From positions 24,470,348 to 24,534,347 of the forward strand of contig NW_022145601.1 of NCBI RefSeq assembly GCF_000002235.5: a DNA stretch of 64,000 nt. Direction: 5' to 3'. This document shows positions 12,801 through 25,200 of this stretch, in pieces. The translations under genes and the position numbers were made by a program. This DNA comes from Strongylocentrotus purpuratus. Its lineage: Eukaryota; Echinodermata; Echinoidea; Camarodonta; Strongylocentrotidae. The notes under the pieces are model-generated. The model made no database searches and was not told the DNA's origin. It was given only the letters and a program-made list of their open reading frames with translations. Positions within the stretch are counted from its first letter, which is position 1; every line of letters begins with the position of its first letter.

Positions 12801-14720
12801 GCAGTTTAAAATCTTTGTGCATTTACTGGTCTTGGAAAAATAAAACAAAACAAAACATACAAAATCAACTAGAGAATAAAAAGACTTTTGTGGCTCATTA
12901 TAGGTCATACATGTATGGCTACTTACTAATTATTCCAAATATTTCTGTAAATCTTGTTGTCAAGGATGCTCAAGACTTGACCTGATGATTAAAATATGGT
13001 TTCGATTACACATATTTTCTAAAGGCTCAGACGAAAGACAACTTGAGCTAACTAATCAAAAGGTTAATAACAAAGAAGAAAAAAAACGCCATGCAACAAA
13101 AAGTGCATTACTGCATATCATTTTATACCATCCATTGATTATTAAGACAACAGACAACAAATTAATATTGTAAAATAGATTAATCTCTCTGAAAATTAAG
13201 TAAAAAATGGGAAAAGCTACTCCAATTTGGATTAGCGATATATCATACTTTGCTCAATCTCAACTGCAGCACACATACATTTGTATATATATCTGTTTAC
13301 AACTATTGAATAATAACATTTCAAAGTAACCAAATATACAAAAATAGAATTGAATACCGTACATGTACATGTCGAATCATACACTTTCCAAAGAATCTTT
13401 TCTATCAGCAATGATGCAAAGACACAAGCATAATCAATAGCATTACTTATCTAAATCGATTGTCATTCAACCATTAATACAGTAATCACAAGCATAACAA
13501 TTAGTTTCCATAATCATAAATCAAAAGAAAAGACACTTATATTTTATAAAACTTTGTTTGTTTACACATGTATGCTACTTTTGAATTCTATTATAAGACG
13601 CAAATATATATTTTGTACAACTTATGAAACAATGTGTCCAAAATCTAGTAAGTACATGCAGTACTAATACAAGGTGTTTCTAACTGAACTTAAAAATCCC
13701 AAATCTTCTTACTTTTTTTCTCCAATATTTATCGATAACGACTTAAAAACATATTTGTATCTCAGCCTTCACAGGGTTTACACATAAAAACACAAAATAT
13801 ACCAAAACAAATCTCATTGTATCATGGTACTTTCAATTTTTACAATGATTTACTGCATGTAGATCCTATCATGCCGTCAAGTATAAAACATAAATAAGTG
13901 ACCATCCCATTCCCACGTCCAAACTTGTTCTGAACTTTACAGCTCAATTTTAACTATGGTATGAACTTGGTGACGCCGTGTACCGGCCCAGTAATTTGCA
14001 TTTATAAAAAGCATTGAGTACATAATTTAAATCCCTGAGGTATGAACCTAATTCAATAATGTGAGTTAATAAAGTTAACACATGTTTTTACATCTCCTTA
14101 GAGATAGAGAGAGAGAGATGCAAAAAAAAAGGGGGGGGGATAAGAGTGGACAAAATACCAATGAAATAATTCAGCTATTAGCTATTCACCTTAAGATTAA
14201 AAACTAATACAATTCAACCATTGGAAACGCATTTTTACATCTTTACCACATTTTGGTAAACTCTTTACATATTTACATCACACAATACTATGCTTTCCAA
14301 GATGAATACGGAAATTAAAGGCATTCCCAATTACATAAATTTCATGGTGATATTATCTATATATATATTATGGTACATGCACAATGAAACCATTGTGTAT
14401 GACTTATTGCCACAATCACACAATTTGAAAGACAGGTCATTCACAATGCATAAATTTTACAGGTTTTTAGACTTCACTCTATGTTCACACACAGTCATTG
14501 CTTTAAGCCTCTTCTAGTTTAAGTTGAAAAGTCCAACAAATTCTTCTAAAGAAGAGAGTGTGTGCTTTTAAACAGAAACCTAGAACCATACACAGCAGGC
14601 CTTAAATATTTCAGCTCTAAAATGAACGAGAATAATCAGGCCTGATTATGTTATATATATGTACTGTATTTGTGCCTCTATTTGCTAGCCATCACATTCT
14701 TTGAGACAGCTGCACATGCA
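9871..14720. other. Unannotated AT-rich stretch left of the NACHT gene
   Basis: No coding exon recognised. 10870-11130 has more CpG and opposed GTGACC/GGTCA words and may be an old mobile element. The rest is AT-rich with TACATGTA words; part may be a long 3' UTR of the NACHT gene. Confidence 0.4.
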
Positions 14721-14970
14721 GGTCACCTGATACGTTATGGCCTTTATGAGCAGGTGTCGTATCATATCAATTTGAACCAGCTATAGGACCAATGGTCTTT
14801 CTAGACAGGTTTATGAGTAGGTGTCGTATCAGATCAATCATTTGAACCAAATATATCTAAAACCAATAGACAGGTTACTTGATATTGTACATGGCCTTTA
14901 TGAGCAGGTGTTGTCAATCAGTATGAACCAGATATATCTAGAACCAGCGGTCTTTCTAGACAGGTCTATG
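14721..14970 (+). repeat. Imperfect tandem repeat, about three units of 80-90 bp
   Basis: GGCCTTTATGAGCAGGTGTC, AACCAGATATATCTAGAACC and GGTCTTTCTAGACAGGT recur with changes. Confidence 0.75.
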
Positions 14971-15980
14971 CACATAACTTTATACATGTAGAAAACTTCT
15001 TGTCATTCTATATCACACACACTACATTTAGCTTCTAGAAAATGTTCGTCCAGTATTTACACAACTGGACAAATACAAATCTGAAAGACATTTTGAAATA
15101 CTTAAAAAAGAAAAATGCCCTTGCTATGTGTACTTACTTAATCCCTGATATATCTGTGTGAAACCTCTTCTTAAAAACAAGTACAAATATTAAATTAATG
15201 CACTTTGAATTTGCAGCTGACAAATCATACCCATTATCATTGCGTTAATAAACACACTTACACTCTTCAATTTGAAGGTTTTATCTTCAAGGACAAGCAG
15301 ATTACTGGTGTAAAAAAACTTCTGGATAGTCAAGCATTAGATAGTATAAAAAAATAAAGAAATAATAATAAATTTCAATAAAGAAATACAAATATTTCTT
15401 AAAGGCACAAAAAGGTATGTTTTTTTAGATTGAGTAAATAAATCTCCCTGAACTCCAAATAACCATCAACATACTAGTATGAACCTTCCCAGTATCTCTA
15501 AATACTTATCTTCACATTAAAGGGAAATACCATTACAGGCTAAGGATTGGTTCCATAACATTCAATATGATGTCGTTAATATAATCCTGTTTACAATGGT
15601 CTGGGCTAATTTGTCAATGTGTATTTTCAAAAGTTAACCTCACAGGTTGTGTACAATTTATTTTGATATGTATTAAATATAAACAGGGTTCCCATAGAAA
15701 TTTGAGAACAAAATTCCATGACTTTCCACGACACATTTGTGCCTTTTTACCATGAACTGAAAAGTACCATTTTGGTATGGGTTGCGGCATCCAAGCAGCG
15801 TACTAATACCGCATCCATTGTCAGTTCAAACTGGGAGACTGCCATAGCCACAAACGGCACTCACCAACTATCAATTTCAATGACTTTGTGAGGTTTTCCC
15901 CCCTCATTTTCCATGACATTCCAGAAGGATGTATTTTTCAATGATTTTCCAGGTTTATCCATAACAAAGGGAACCTTGAT

Positions 15981-15986
15981 TTTATT
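15981..15986 (-). terminator. Candidate polyadenylation signal of the NACHT gene
   Basis: AATAAA on the minus strand, about 92 nt after the stop. Other AATAAA motifs lie further left, so the true 3' end may be more distant. Confidence 0.35.
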
Positions 15987-16077
15987 TTACTAAAATAAAA
16001 TGAAATCTGATTTGCAGGTCACCCTAATATTCATCATCATCATCATCATCACCTAACACATTAGCCTGGAGGTCAAC

Positions 16078-16245
16078 CTAATATTCATCATCGTCATCAT
16101 CATCACCTTCGTGATGGTGTTCATCCTCAATGTTTGTGTCATGTAGTTGATCCGTGACAGACTTAGCGTTTGCGATCTGTACGTAGCGGGGTTCATTCAG
16201 ACAGCTGGTTGATGAGATTGTGCGTGGGTGACCCTCCCCAAACAC
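16078..16245 (-). CDS. NACHT gene exon 22 (last exon, acidic tail, stop)
   Basis: Starts VFGEGHPRTIS, the usual linker of the final TPR, and ends with EDEHHHEGDDDDDDEY and a TAG stop at 16078-16080. Just past the stop, the trinucleotide-rich end of the coding region is repeated (about 16024-16060), an imperfect local duplication. Confidence 0.92.
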   Translation of the reverse strand: MFGEGHPRTISSTSCLNEPRYVQIANAKSVTDQLHDTNIEDEHHHEGDDDDDDEY

Positions 16246-19200
16246 CTAATATACCATGAGAGAATACATTTATTATTCTTTCAGTTTTTATTCATTTTCT
16301 AATTAAAAATAAACCAAAAAAGTAAAATACATACAAAGCATTTCAAGGTAAGAATACAAGGTACATCAAATGAATTCATATAAAATAAAAAAGAAAAAAA
16401 AGGGACCACCATTAAAAGCTTTGGATGCCTAGCAGGTTGATGGTCCCAAGAATTGGTAATTAATAGCATAAATATATTTTTTAGCACTCTAAATATCTTG
16501 TGGGTTTCTACTTGGTGTATTTCTACTGGGTGTATACTCACCTCAACACAGAGCTGATGCCATTTGACGAAGTAGTCATAAGCTGTATGGTAGTCTTGGA
16601 TGTCTTCGTAGTAAATACCCGTATTGCTGACGATCCTTGTCATGAGTTTGCAGTTCTCTCCAAAGGCTTGCTGACACTGTTCAAGGGCTATTTGGTACCA
16701 CTGAAGAAAAAAAAGGAGATAATAATATAATAATAATAATAATACTCAGCTTTTATATAGTGCGAATTAAAGTAAAGTCTCTAATACTGTTTTCACACTG
16801 GCAATATTTTGCTTAACCCCGTACTATAGGTGGGGTTAAGGGGGGTCTTAGCCCCACCTATAGTACGGGGTTAAGCCTATTCCACTTTCTGTTCAGACTG
16901 GTTTTTACCAAAGTGGGCTAAAGTTGGCTAACCCCACCTATAGTACGGGGTTAACTAACCCTGCAAAATAGCAGGGCTAACTCCGCAATTGTGGTGCTAA
17001 CTCCTGCTAACCCCGCAATTGCGGTGCTAAGCAAATGAATGAGAACAGAAACGAAAAATAGTCCGGTACTACGCAATGGAGCGTATCGCAGCTGGCCAGA
17101 TGCGAAGTATGTCCAATCATAACATGCACGATATCCGGGGTTAACGAAATGCAGTGAGAACAGCGGGAATTTTCTTATTCCGGAATAGGCGCTAGTACGG
17201 GACTAAAAAAAGCGTGTGTGAAAAGCCAAAAAAATAGTCCGGGGTTAAGGATAGTACGGGGCTAAGCAAAGTACGGGGTTAAGCAAAACCAGTGTGAAAA
17301 GAGCTTCCAAACTTGGAGATTATTATCTCGGCTTTAGCTGTGCTGCAATGAATTATGTTTTATGACTTACTATGTTTGTTTGATTTCAGTTTTTCTTGAA
17401 TTATTGGCCAACATAGAGCCTGTGCTATAATAGTACTTTTTAGGTACCTCAAGGATCCCATGGAATGGATAAGTGCACAATATAGATACATCAATAATTA
17501 GCATCAAAATAAAATTTATTATTAATATGATTCAGCTAAACATACGATGCCAATCTTACCTCTTTCTGTTCTTCGCTTCCACGTTCAAACAGAATAGCCT
17601 TGGTCATACTGGCTTCTGCTTCTTTACCGAGGTCTCCAATCTGAAATAATAATGGAACATTCCTCATCAAGTACATCAGGGCCACATCTTGATATTAATC
17701 GCAACTTATTTGTGATTGATATCAATGGCAATTATGTGCATTCATTCTTGAACCATGAAATAATCCGCTGTCAATGTTTCATTATTATCAATTATACCAA
17801 AAAATTGGTATCACCTGTGCCTGGGAGGTGTAAAGCAAACTTTAAGCTATTGGGTCTCTCCTTTCTTAAAATTATTTATTTATTATTGTATTAATTAATT
17901 TATTGGTCAATATGAACTGACCAGCTGCACAGGATGCTTGGGAAGAGATAGAGAGAAAAGCATGGTATAACCGATTGAGAATTCTATTGTTTTAATTATC
18001 ATGTGTTCAAGTTTTCCTTCTATCCAAGAAAAATAAGGATCTGGAATCATCTACCAGGCTCAGCAGACGAAACAGAAGGAACAAAGGAGGATGCTCTACC
18101 CTTCATTAGAATGATGCAACCTAAAGCTCTCACTTAGTTTAAGTTTACTGGTGTGGTTTTTACTTGCACTAGACTTTACATATTTTACTGTACATTGATA
18201 GGTGTGCTTTGTCTACACACAGTTTCTGCACTTCATGGAACTCTTTGCAGCTATTCGCCTAACCTAGCTACCATCTGTCATGAAAGGATTTTTTTCCAGA
18301 CGAGAAGGGAAATGTACTACTCTAAGGTCAGTTAGAGGTAGCCAAGCGTGAGGTGCATTAATTCAATTCAATTCAATTCAATTCAATTTTGGTTTTATTA
18401 CAAATATACCAAATAAAAAGTCCAAAGACTAACAATAATCTGCTTACAATGTATCATATAAAAATGCATTAAAAACAGTAGATTTAAAATTTCAGTAATA
18501 AGTTAAAGTACATTGCTCACATTGTATCATATAAAAATGCATTAAAAACAGTTGAATTAAAAATTCAGTAATAACTTAAAGTATGAAGAAAAAAAAGAAA
18601 GATTGTAAGTTATAAAATGGTGATAACCAGTTTGTCAGTGAATTGAGAAGGGAGAAGAAATAAAGAGTGAAAAGTGGAAGAGAGGGAGAGGGAAAGGATA
18701 ACGAGAGAAAAAAAGAGTTCAATTCATGACAAAAAAAGTAAGCAAATGAAAGAGAATTGAGTTGATTCAGCTTAATGAAGCATTGTAAAAGTAAAATGCA
18801 CATAATACGGAAATGTCAAATGATACATTAATACGAATGCCATTGTGGAATTGATATTATACTGTTTAAAATTGGTGAATGTCAATGTCATACCATTATT
18901 GCATACATTTGCATTTAAGACACACAGTACATGTACATGGGGTTTTGTTATGCATGATTTTGGGTTGGCTATTGAATGTAAATATAAATAGAAATAGCTT
19001 GCATACCTAGGAGGTTTTGAATATTATAAGGACCTGGCAAAGAAAGGGTAAAGGGAAGTTACTTGAGAATAATGGGCAGAACCCTTCAAGTCAGTGCTAC
19101 GGTGCAGACATTTAATGCACGAGGTAGATTTATTAAGTAAGGCAGGAGAAAAATTTTCTTCAGAGAGATCTTCACGTCGGGGCGAGATAAGCTGTCAAGT

Positions 19201-22200
19201 CGACGGGGATTTCTACACAGTCTAGAGACTGGCCAAGCAACCAGGGGAGTCATTGACAGAGATAGAGATAAGCTGCCAAGTAGACTGGGATATCTACGTA
19301 GTCTAGAGACTGGCCAACCGACCAGGAGCTGTGAGGGACTCAAGAGATGGAAGCTATACCCTGTACTAAAGTTATGTTCTAGTAAATTGTTTATGTTCTG
19401 TTGATTTTTGACGACACGATTTGTAAGCTGAAGATTGAAATATCATTATACCTTTATACAATTGTGTTCTGTTGTGGTTTCTGATAAGGTAGCAGTTTAA
19501 ATAATTTTTAAAAAGTCACTCACGTGACACCATCCCATTATAGCTTCCTGAGTGAGCTGCTAAAAAGAATTACTTCATCAAGTATCAAGTACGGTATCAA
19601 TTATTTACCTCTTTGAACATCTGTATGGATGTTTCTATGCGTTTCTTAGATTCGTCATAAGCTTCAGCTGGAGAGAGTGTGTTATCTCCTCCACACTCCA
19701 TCCAAGTATTCAGGCCAAAAGCAAGGCGCATCAGCGTGTTTGCCAATCTGAACTGCAATGAGGAAAGAAAAAAGAAAGAAATTGACTTACAAACAAACAA
19801 GATGTATCATGAAATGAAACTTGGAGTCACTTTGTTTAGCTTGGGGTTCTACATCGGTCTTTGATGTTTGGAGATTGTTTTACCCTAGTGCTAAGAAAGC
19901 AGGGACTTTATTAATGCCTTACCATCTTGTTATCATACTATAACTGTTTTAAGCTACTGAGATCCTTAAATTTGATTAGCTATAAGCTGATTCGGTAGTT
20001 GTTATTGATAAGAAGTTTTATGCAACAGATACATGTATTATTTACATCTGAAGTATTTGATTATTTGATCTTTTACTTATTAGCAATTGCTAGTTTCATG
20101 AATCGCACACAAGATGATGTGTACAGTGTATGACTACCTTTCAGCAGACCTATAAAAATATAAACTTTTTGAACAAATTGTGCCCAGGATTGTTGAATTC
20201 AATACCAAATTGTCATCTGATATCAGAAATACGAAAGGAAAATAGGAATAAACTAGATGGATGTTCGACTGCGCGCAGTTGAAAATGATGCCTCCGCCTT
20301 AGAACAATTTTTCAAGTTCAAGTTTGATTGTAATCCATTAGCCTAACAGGTTCACAGAATATCATTATTACAAGCTATTTTTTTATATACATGTATGACC
20401 CTTTGGTCTTTGATCTTATGACCCTAAAATCTAATCAGTTCAATGGCTCTGCAAGATACATACATGTTCCGAGTTTGATAGTAATCCATTCGTCAGTTCT
20501 AATCATAAGGCGTTCACAAGCTATTTTTGCATACATAATGAGCCCCATGACCTTTGACCGCATGACCCCAAAATCTACTCAAATCATTGGCTCTGCAAGA
20601 TACATACATGACTAAAGTTTGGCAGGAATCCATCCATCGGTTCTTGAGATAACGCGATCACAAGCTATTTTTGCATACATAATGAGCCCTGTGACCTTTG
20701 AATTTTGAACTCGTGACCATAAAATCTAATCAGTTCATTAGCTCTGCTACATGTAAATGTATATATATGACCTAAGTTTGGCGGGAATCCATCTATCAGT
20801 TCTTGAGATAACACGATCACGAGAACGGGACGGACGTACGGACGCAACCCGAAAAACATAATGCCTCCTGCTACTTCGTAACGGAGGCATAAAAAATTTC
20901 GAATTGGCAACATGTTGAGATATCTATTTATTGAAATTTCTTAAGTGAAAAAACGATTGTGTAAACTGGGATCATTGACCTGTGGAATAGACTGCATGCA
21001 TTGTACATACCTTGTGAGAGGGTCCTTCTAACGTTTCTCTGATTGCAACAGCCTTCCTGCAGTAGTCAATGGCAGGTCTCAAGTCAGAGATCTGTTCTCT
21101 CGTGATGAAATCATGCAGCTTGGCAATCTGTCAGAATAAGCCAGTTGAAATGAATTATGGTGATTAAGTTTTGAATGATTTAAATTCTGTCTTCAAAAAC
21201 TTCTCAAAATGAATATCAAAAAAGAAAAGCAGACAAGGTCACATGTGATTCTATAATTTTGTAGCATAAAACTTTTAGAAAAAGCAGTCACTCACAACAT
21301 TTGCAAAACTTCATGAATGGAATATACCGTTTTAGTTTTAAAGTAGATCACAAAGCTACATTACGTACCTCATCAAAGAGTTCCCCGCACAAGTCATAAA
21401 GCTCCACGAGTCTCTCTGGTTCCGAATCCAGTTGCTCAGTCTCTATTTCAAGAACTTTATTAATAATGCCCTGAGCTGCTTTGTACTGGCCTGCCTGTGT
21501 GCTGTATGAAAATAAGACGGTAAAGTTATTCATGTCTTCCACTGGGTTTTAGTGGCAGATAAAACAATACATCAAAAAATTGTGAATTCATCAATTTTTC
21601 CAAAGAATATTATATATGAAGCATGTAGTAACATTCGATAACTGGTCGTATTTAATCTTTTTGTTCCAATGGATTTTTCTTGTAACCATTATCATTACCG
21701 GTAAGTATTTGGCGTCACCTGTGCCTGGGAGGCGAAAAGCGAACTGAATCACTGTAACCCTCGGGTCTCTCCTCCCGGTATAACTGATTGGGGGTATGCA
21801 GGTGAACCACTATACTGGGGCTTCCCCCTACTCTTTTACGATGAGGATAAAAAAGACAGTCCTGCTTTCTATTCTTTTGAATGTTTCTTGAGAAAAGGCG
21901 ATGCATCATTAAACCTTTATATATTAACTTCTTTCAAATGGATTTTCTTGAGACAAGAATCAGATCAACAGTCATATTTTATGCTCTTCAATGGCTGTTA
22001 CAACACCCAAGACAAAACATCAAAAAAGTATTTATGCATAATTCAATGACAGACAATTTTATGGGTATTATACATGTTCATGTTCATGTACATGTATATA
22101 TCTTGAAAATTTAAGTCAGTATAAAATTAGTTCGGTACTTACAGAGTGTGTGCAAGGCAGCTGAGTTTATCTGCAGTTTTTTTAGGATCATCAATAGACA

Positions 22201-25200
22201 TAGCGGCACTCATCTCCGTGTATTTAGAAGCCATTGTATCATACTTCTCATCCATCTATAGAAGAATAAAGGTACAAGTTCAAATCAATTCAATTCATTT
22301 TAAGCGAAATCATATTAAACGCAAAGGCCAAATGTAAATGCACATTACACACAAAAAGTGAATACATGGCAGATGGATATTTTGCATCCAAAATCAGAAC
22401 CAGATGGATTCATTTGCCAGAACATGTATTAGTGCATTGGAGGCAAGATAACCTTGGGTTTTTAACCGAATAAAAAATGTGATTAATTGGCAACATTGAA
22501 ATGTTGGGGAAGCTAAAAATACCAATATTATTACCATTCTTTAAATCTGGGACGGCCGTCTCTCTGGTTTTGAATGTACAAGGAAGAATATACTGTATTG
22601 GATCTTTAAAAAGCCAATCAATAATAAAATAATAATTTCATTGATTTATTTTGCAAAGTGAATAATAATGATAATAATAATAAACAACTTTTCTTTAAAG
22701 AGTGCAGATCACATCCCAATGCACTTATAAAGTTAAAGCTCCACTGCTCTACTTGTAGCTACAGTGTACTTGCTCCCTCTATATAGAAAACAATGCCTAA
22801 GCGGTGTCCGTTGGTCCCCCATGATCCTCTTTTTCTTATGTTAATTGAGAGCTGAATTGATGAGATAACCACCTGTCAGTGACCATGCTGGGTGGTCTAA
22901 TCCCTCCTGGCCAAACTAGTGCAAACAGGCTTTAAGAGGTTATTTCTACTCTTGTTTTGGCTATGAAATTACACTAAGAATGATCCTCTCTATATTTGGT
23001 TTCTATTCTATGAAATTTAGTTTGAATTTGTATTTCTATTACCTTTCTCCAGTAAGACAGAAGCTGCGAGCTGTAGTCTTCATTATACAGACCCTCGATC
23101 ATATCCCAATCACAGATGCATTCAGTCAAACGCTTCTTGTCTCCTAGCTTGATCAGTTGATAAGGGTATTCCTGAAACGCAAACATAATTAAATAATTAA
23201 ATTGCTATCTTGAATTGTCTTATTCTAATACTAAAGATATCAACAAGGCAACAGAAACAAGAAGGCCAAATGATAATAAATATATATATAAACAAATCTG
23301 AATTCAATTTCAATTTCAATTTCATTTATTTCCACAGATTCATAAAAGACAATATAAATAACAATCAAATATAAAAGCATTAAAACAAAAGATGAACCTG
23401 CAGAGGGGATGATAAAAAACTACAGAGGTCTATCGGGGATCATCCCCTGCTTACAATTACAATATTAAAATACAATACAAAAAAATTAAATTAAACAATA
23501 AACACATACAAAAACATACATAAATATTACAAGCAAATCTACAAAGTGTGAATTTAGGAAGAGACAATAATAAAAATGTATGTACATCATCTGACACGTA
23601 CCTCAACTTTCCTCTCCAGATTGGACACATTTTCAAAGTAATCGGCCAGTTTTGTGTTCCACCAGCGTACGAGAGTCTCGTTCATGGCTGCCTGGCCCTC
23701 CTCCTCTTCTTCATAACCCTCTCCTTCCCCAGCGAGCCGGGCATTGAAATACTTCTTTCTGATGGCCTTGCTGAGGGAGCGGTGGTAGAAGTCCAGCCGC
23801 CCCTCCCCGCTGTCCCCGAAGGGTCGCAGGAAAGGTCGGAGGGCGCGGTAGACCCGGGCCCACTTGACGGCGGGTAGCGGCTGGAGCTTGTTGGATTTCT
23901 CCCTCTTCTCGCTGGCACCTGAACATTTCAAAATAAATGGAAGATACAGTCAAACCTGCTTTAGCGACTACCTGTATAGAAAGACCACCTGTCTATAAAG
24001 ACCACATTTTCTGTTTCCTTTGAAAGTGGTTTATTATTGAAACATACATGTATACTAAAGGAACCTGTATATAAAGACCACTTTTCTTGTCTCCTTTGAG
24101 CACTCTTTACATACAGGTTTCATTGTACGTGTATATGAAAAGGGTTTTCTTTTGACCCGGGTCACCGGATTACGAGACCACTGCTCTACCGACTGAGCTA
24201 TCGCACCCCCTGCTTGATGCTAATATGTGATACGTAATACATGCAAAGCATGTGGACTAAAGGTATTAAAGGAAGCATCAAAAAGGTAAATTTGGGGGGG
24301 CATTAAGATCATGTTCAAGTTTCAAGCCCGTAGGCCCTGTTGATAAAATTCATATCATGCAAATAAATAAATGATCAACCAATTATCGCATCTTACAAAC
24401 CTTTTTCCTTGTTGTTCTCTCCGTCATCAGAAGGCATCAGGTTATCCTCATCTCCAAGGATGGCCAGGAGCTCAGCCTCCAGGAGCCCCGAGGAGGAGCA
24501 TTCCAGGAGACACAGGGTAGCTACCATCAGGCTCCCTCCACTCTCATCTTCAAACCTCTCCAAGACTTGGGCCAGGAGCCTGAAAAGAGAAAAAGACATG
24601 TGATACATCATGTCATACAACTTTGTCTCATAGGGATACAAGGAGGGCACAAGCTCAGCCTCTTCAAGCCCTGAGAAGGAGCACTCCAGGAGACACAGGG
24701 TGGCTACCATAAGGCTCCCTCCACTCTCATCTTCAAACTTCTCCAGAACTTGGGCCAGGAGCCTGAAAAAAGACATTTACACATCAGTATTAATAAATCT
24801 TCGTCTATAGGGAGGAAGGAGATCAGCCTCCAGGAGCCCTGAGAAGGAGCACTCCAGGAGACACAGAGTAGTTACCAACAGGCTCCCTCCACTCTTATAG
24901 CTATCCAGGACTTGTGCTAGGAGCCTGACAAGAAAATTAAAAACATTGATATTTATTTATCTTTGTCTCGTAGGGAAGGAAAGAGCTCAGCCTCCAGGTA
25001 TGGGCTCTCCAAATTGGCTGGATCGGTATTGTCTGTGTGATGTAGTGGTAGACAAATTTCCCATTTGTGTCAGATATGAGTGCTGCACAAGGACCACTAC
25101 TAAGAACTATTTGAATGACATAGACTTACTCTAGAAGACCATCTGCCAGTGTGTTGATCTTGTCTGTGACCTTAGCGAAGACACCGTAGACTCTGAGCTC

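Noticed and set aside
18576..18803. 75-residue Phe/Ser/Leu-rich minus frame
   Set aside because: Arises from an A/G-rich intron stretch; low complexity.
23548..23953. Several open frames on both strands around NACHT exon 14
   Set aside because: Shadows of the GC-rich exon; only the frame with LDFYHRSLSKAIRKKYF matches the family and the splice phases.
24140..24207. tRNA gene candidate on the minus strand
   Set aside because: T-arm breaks off after GACCCGGGTC; no acceptor stem.
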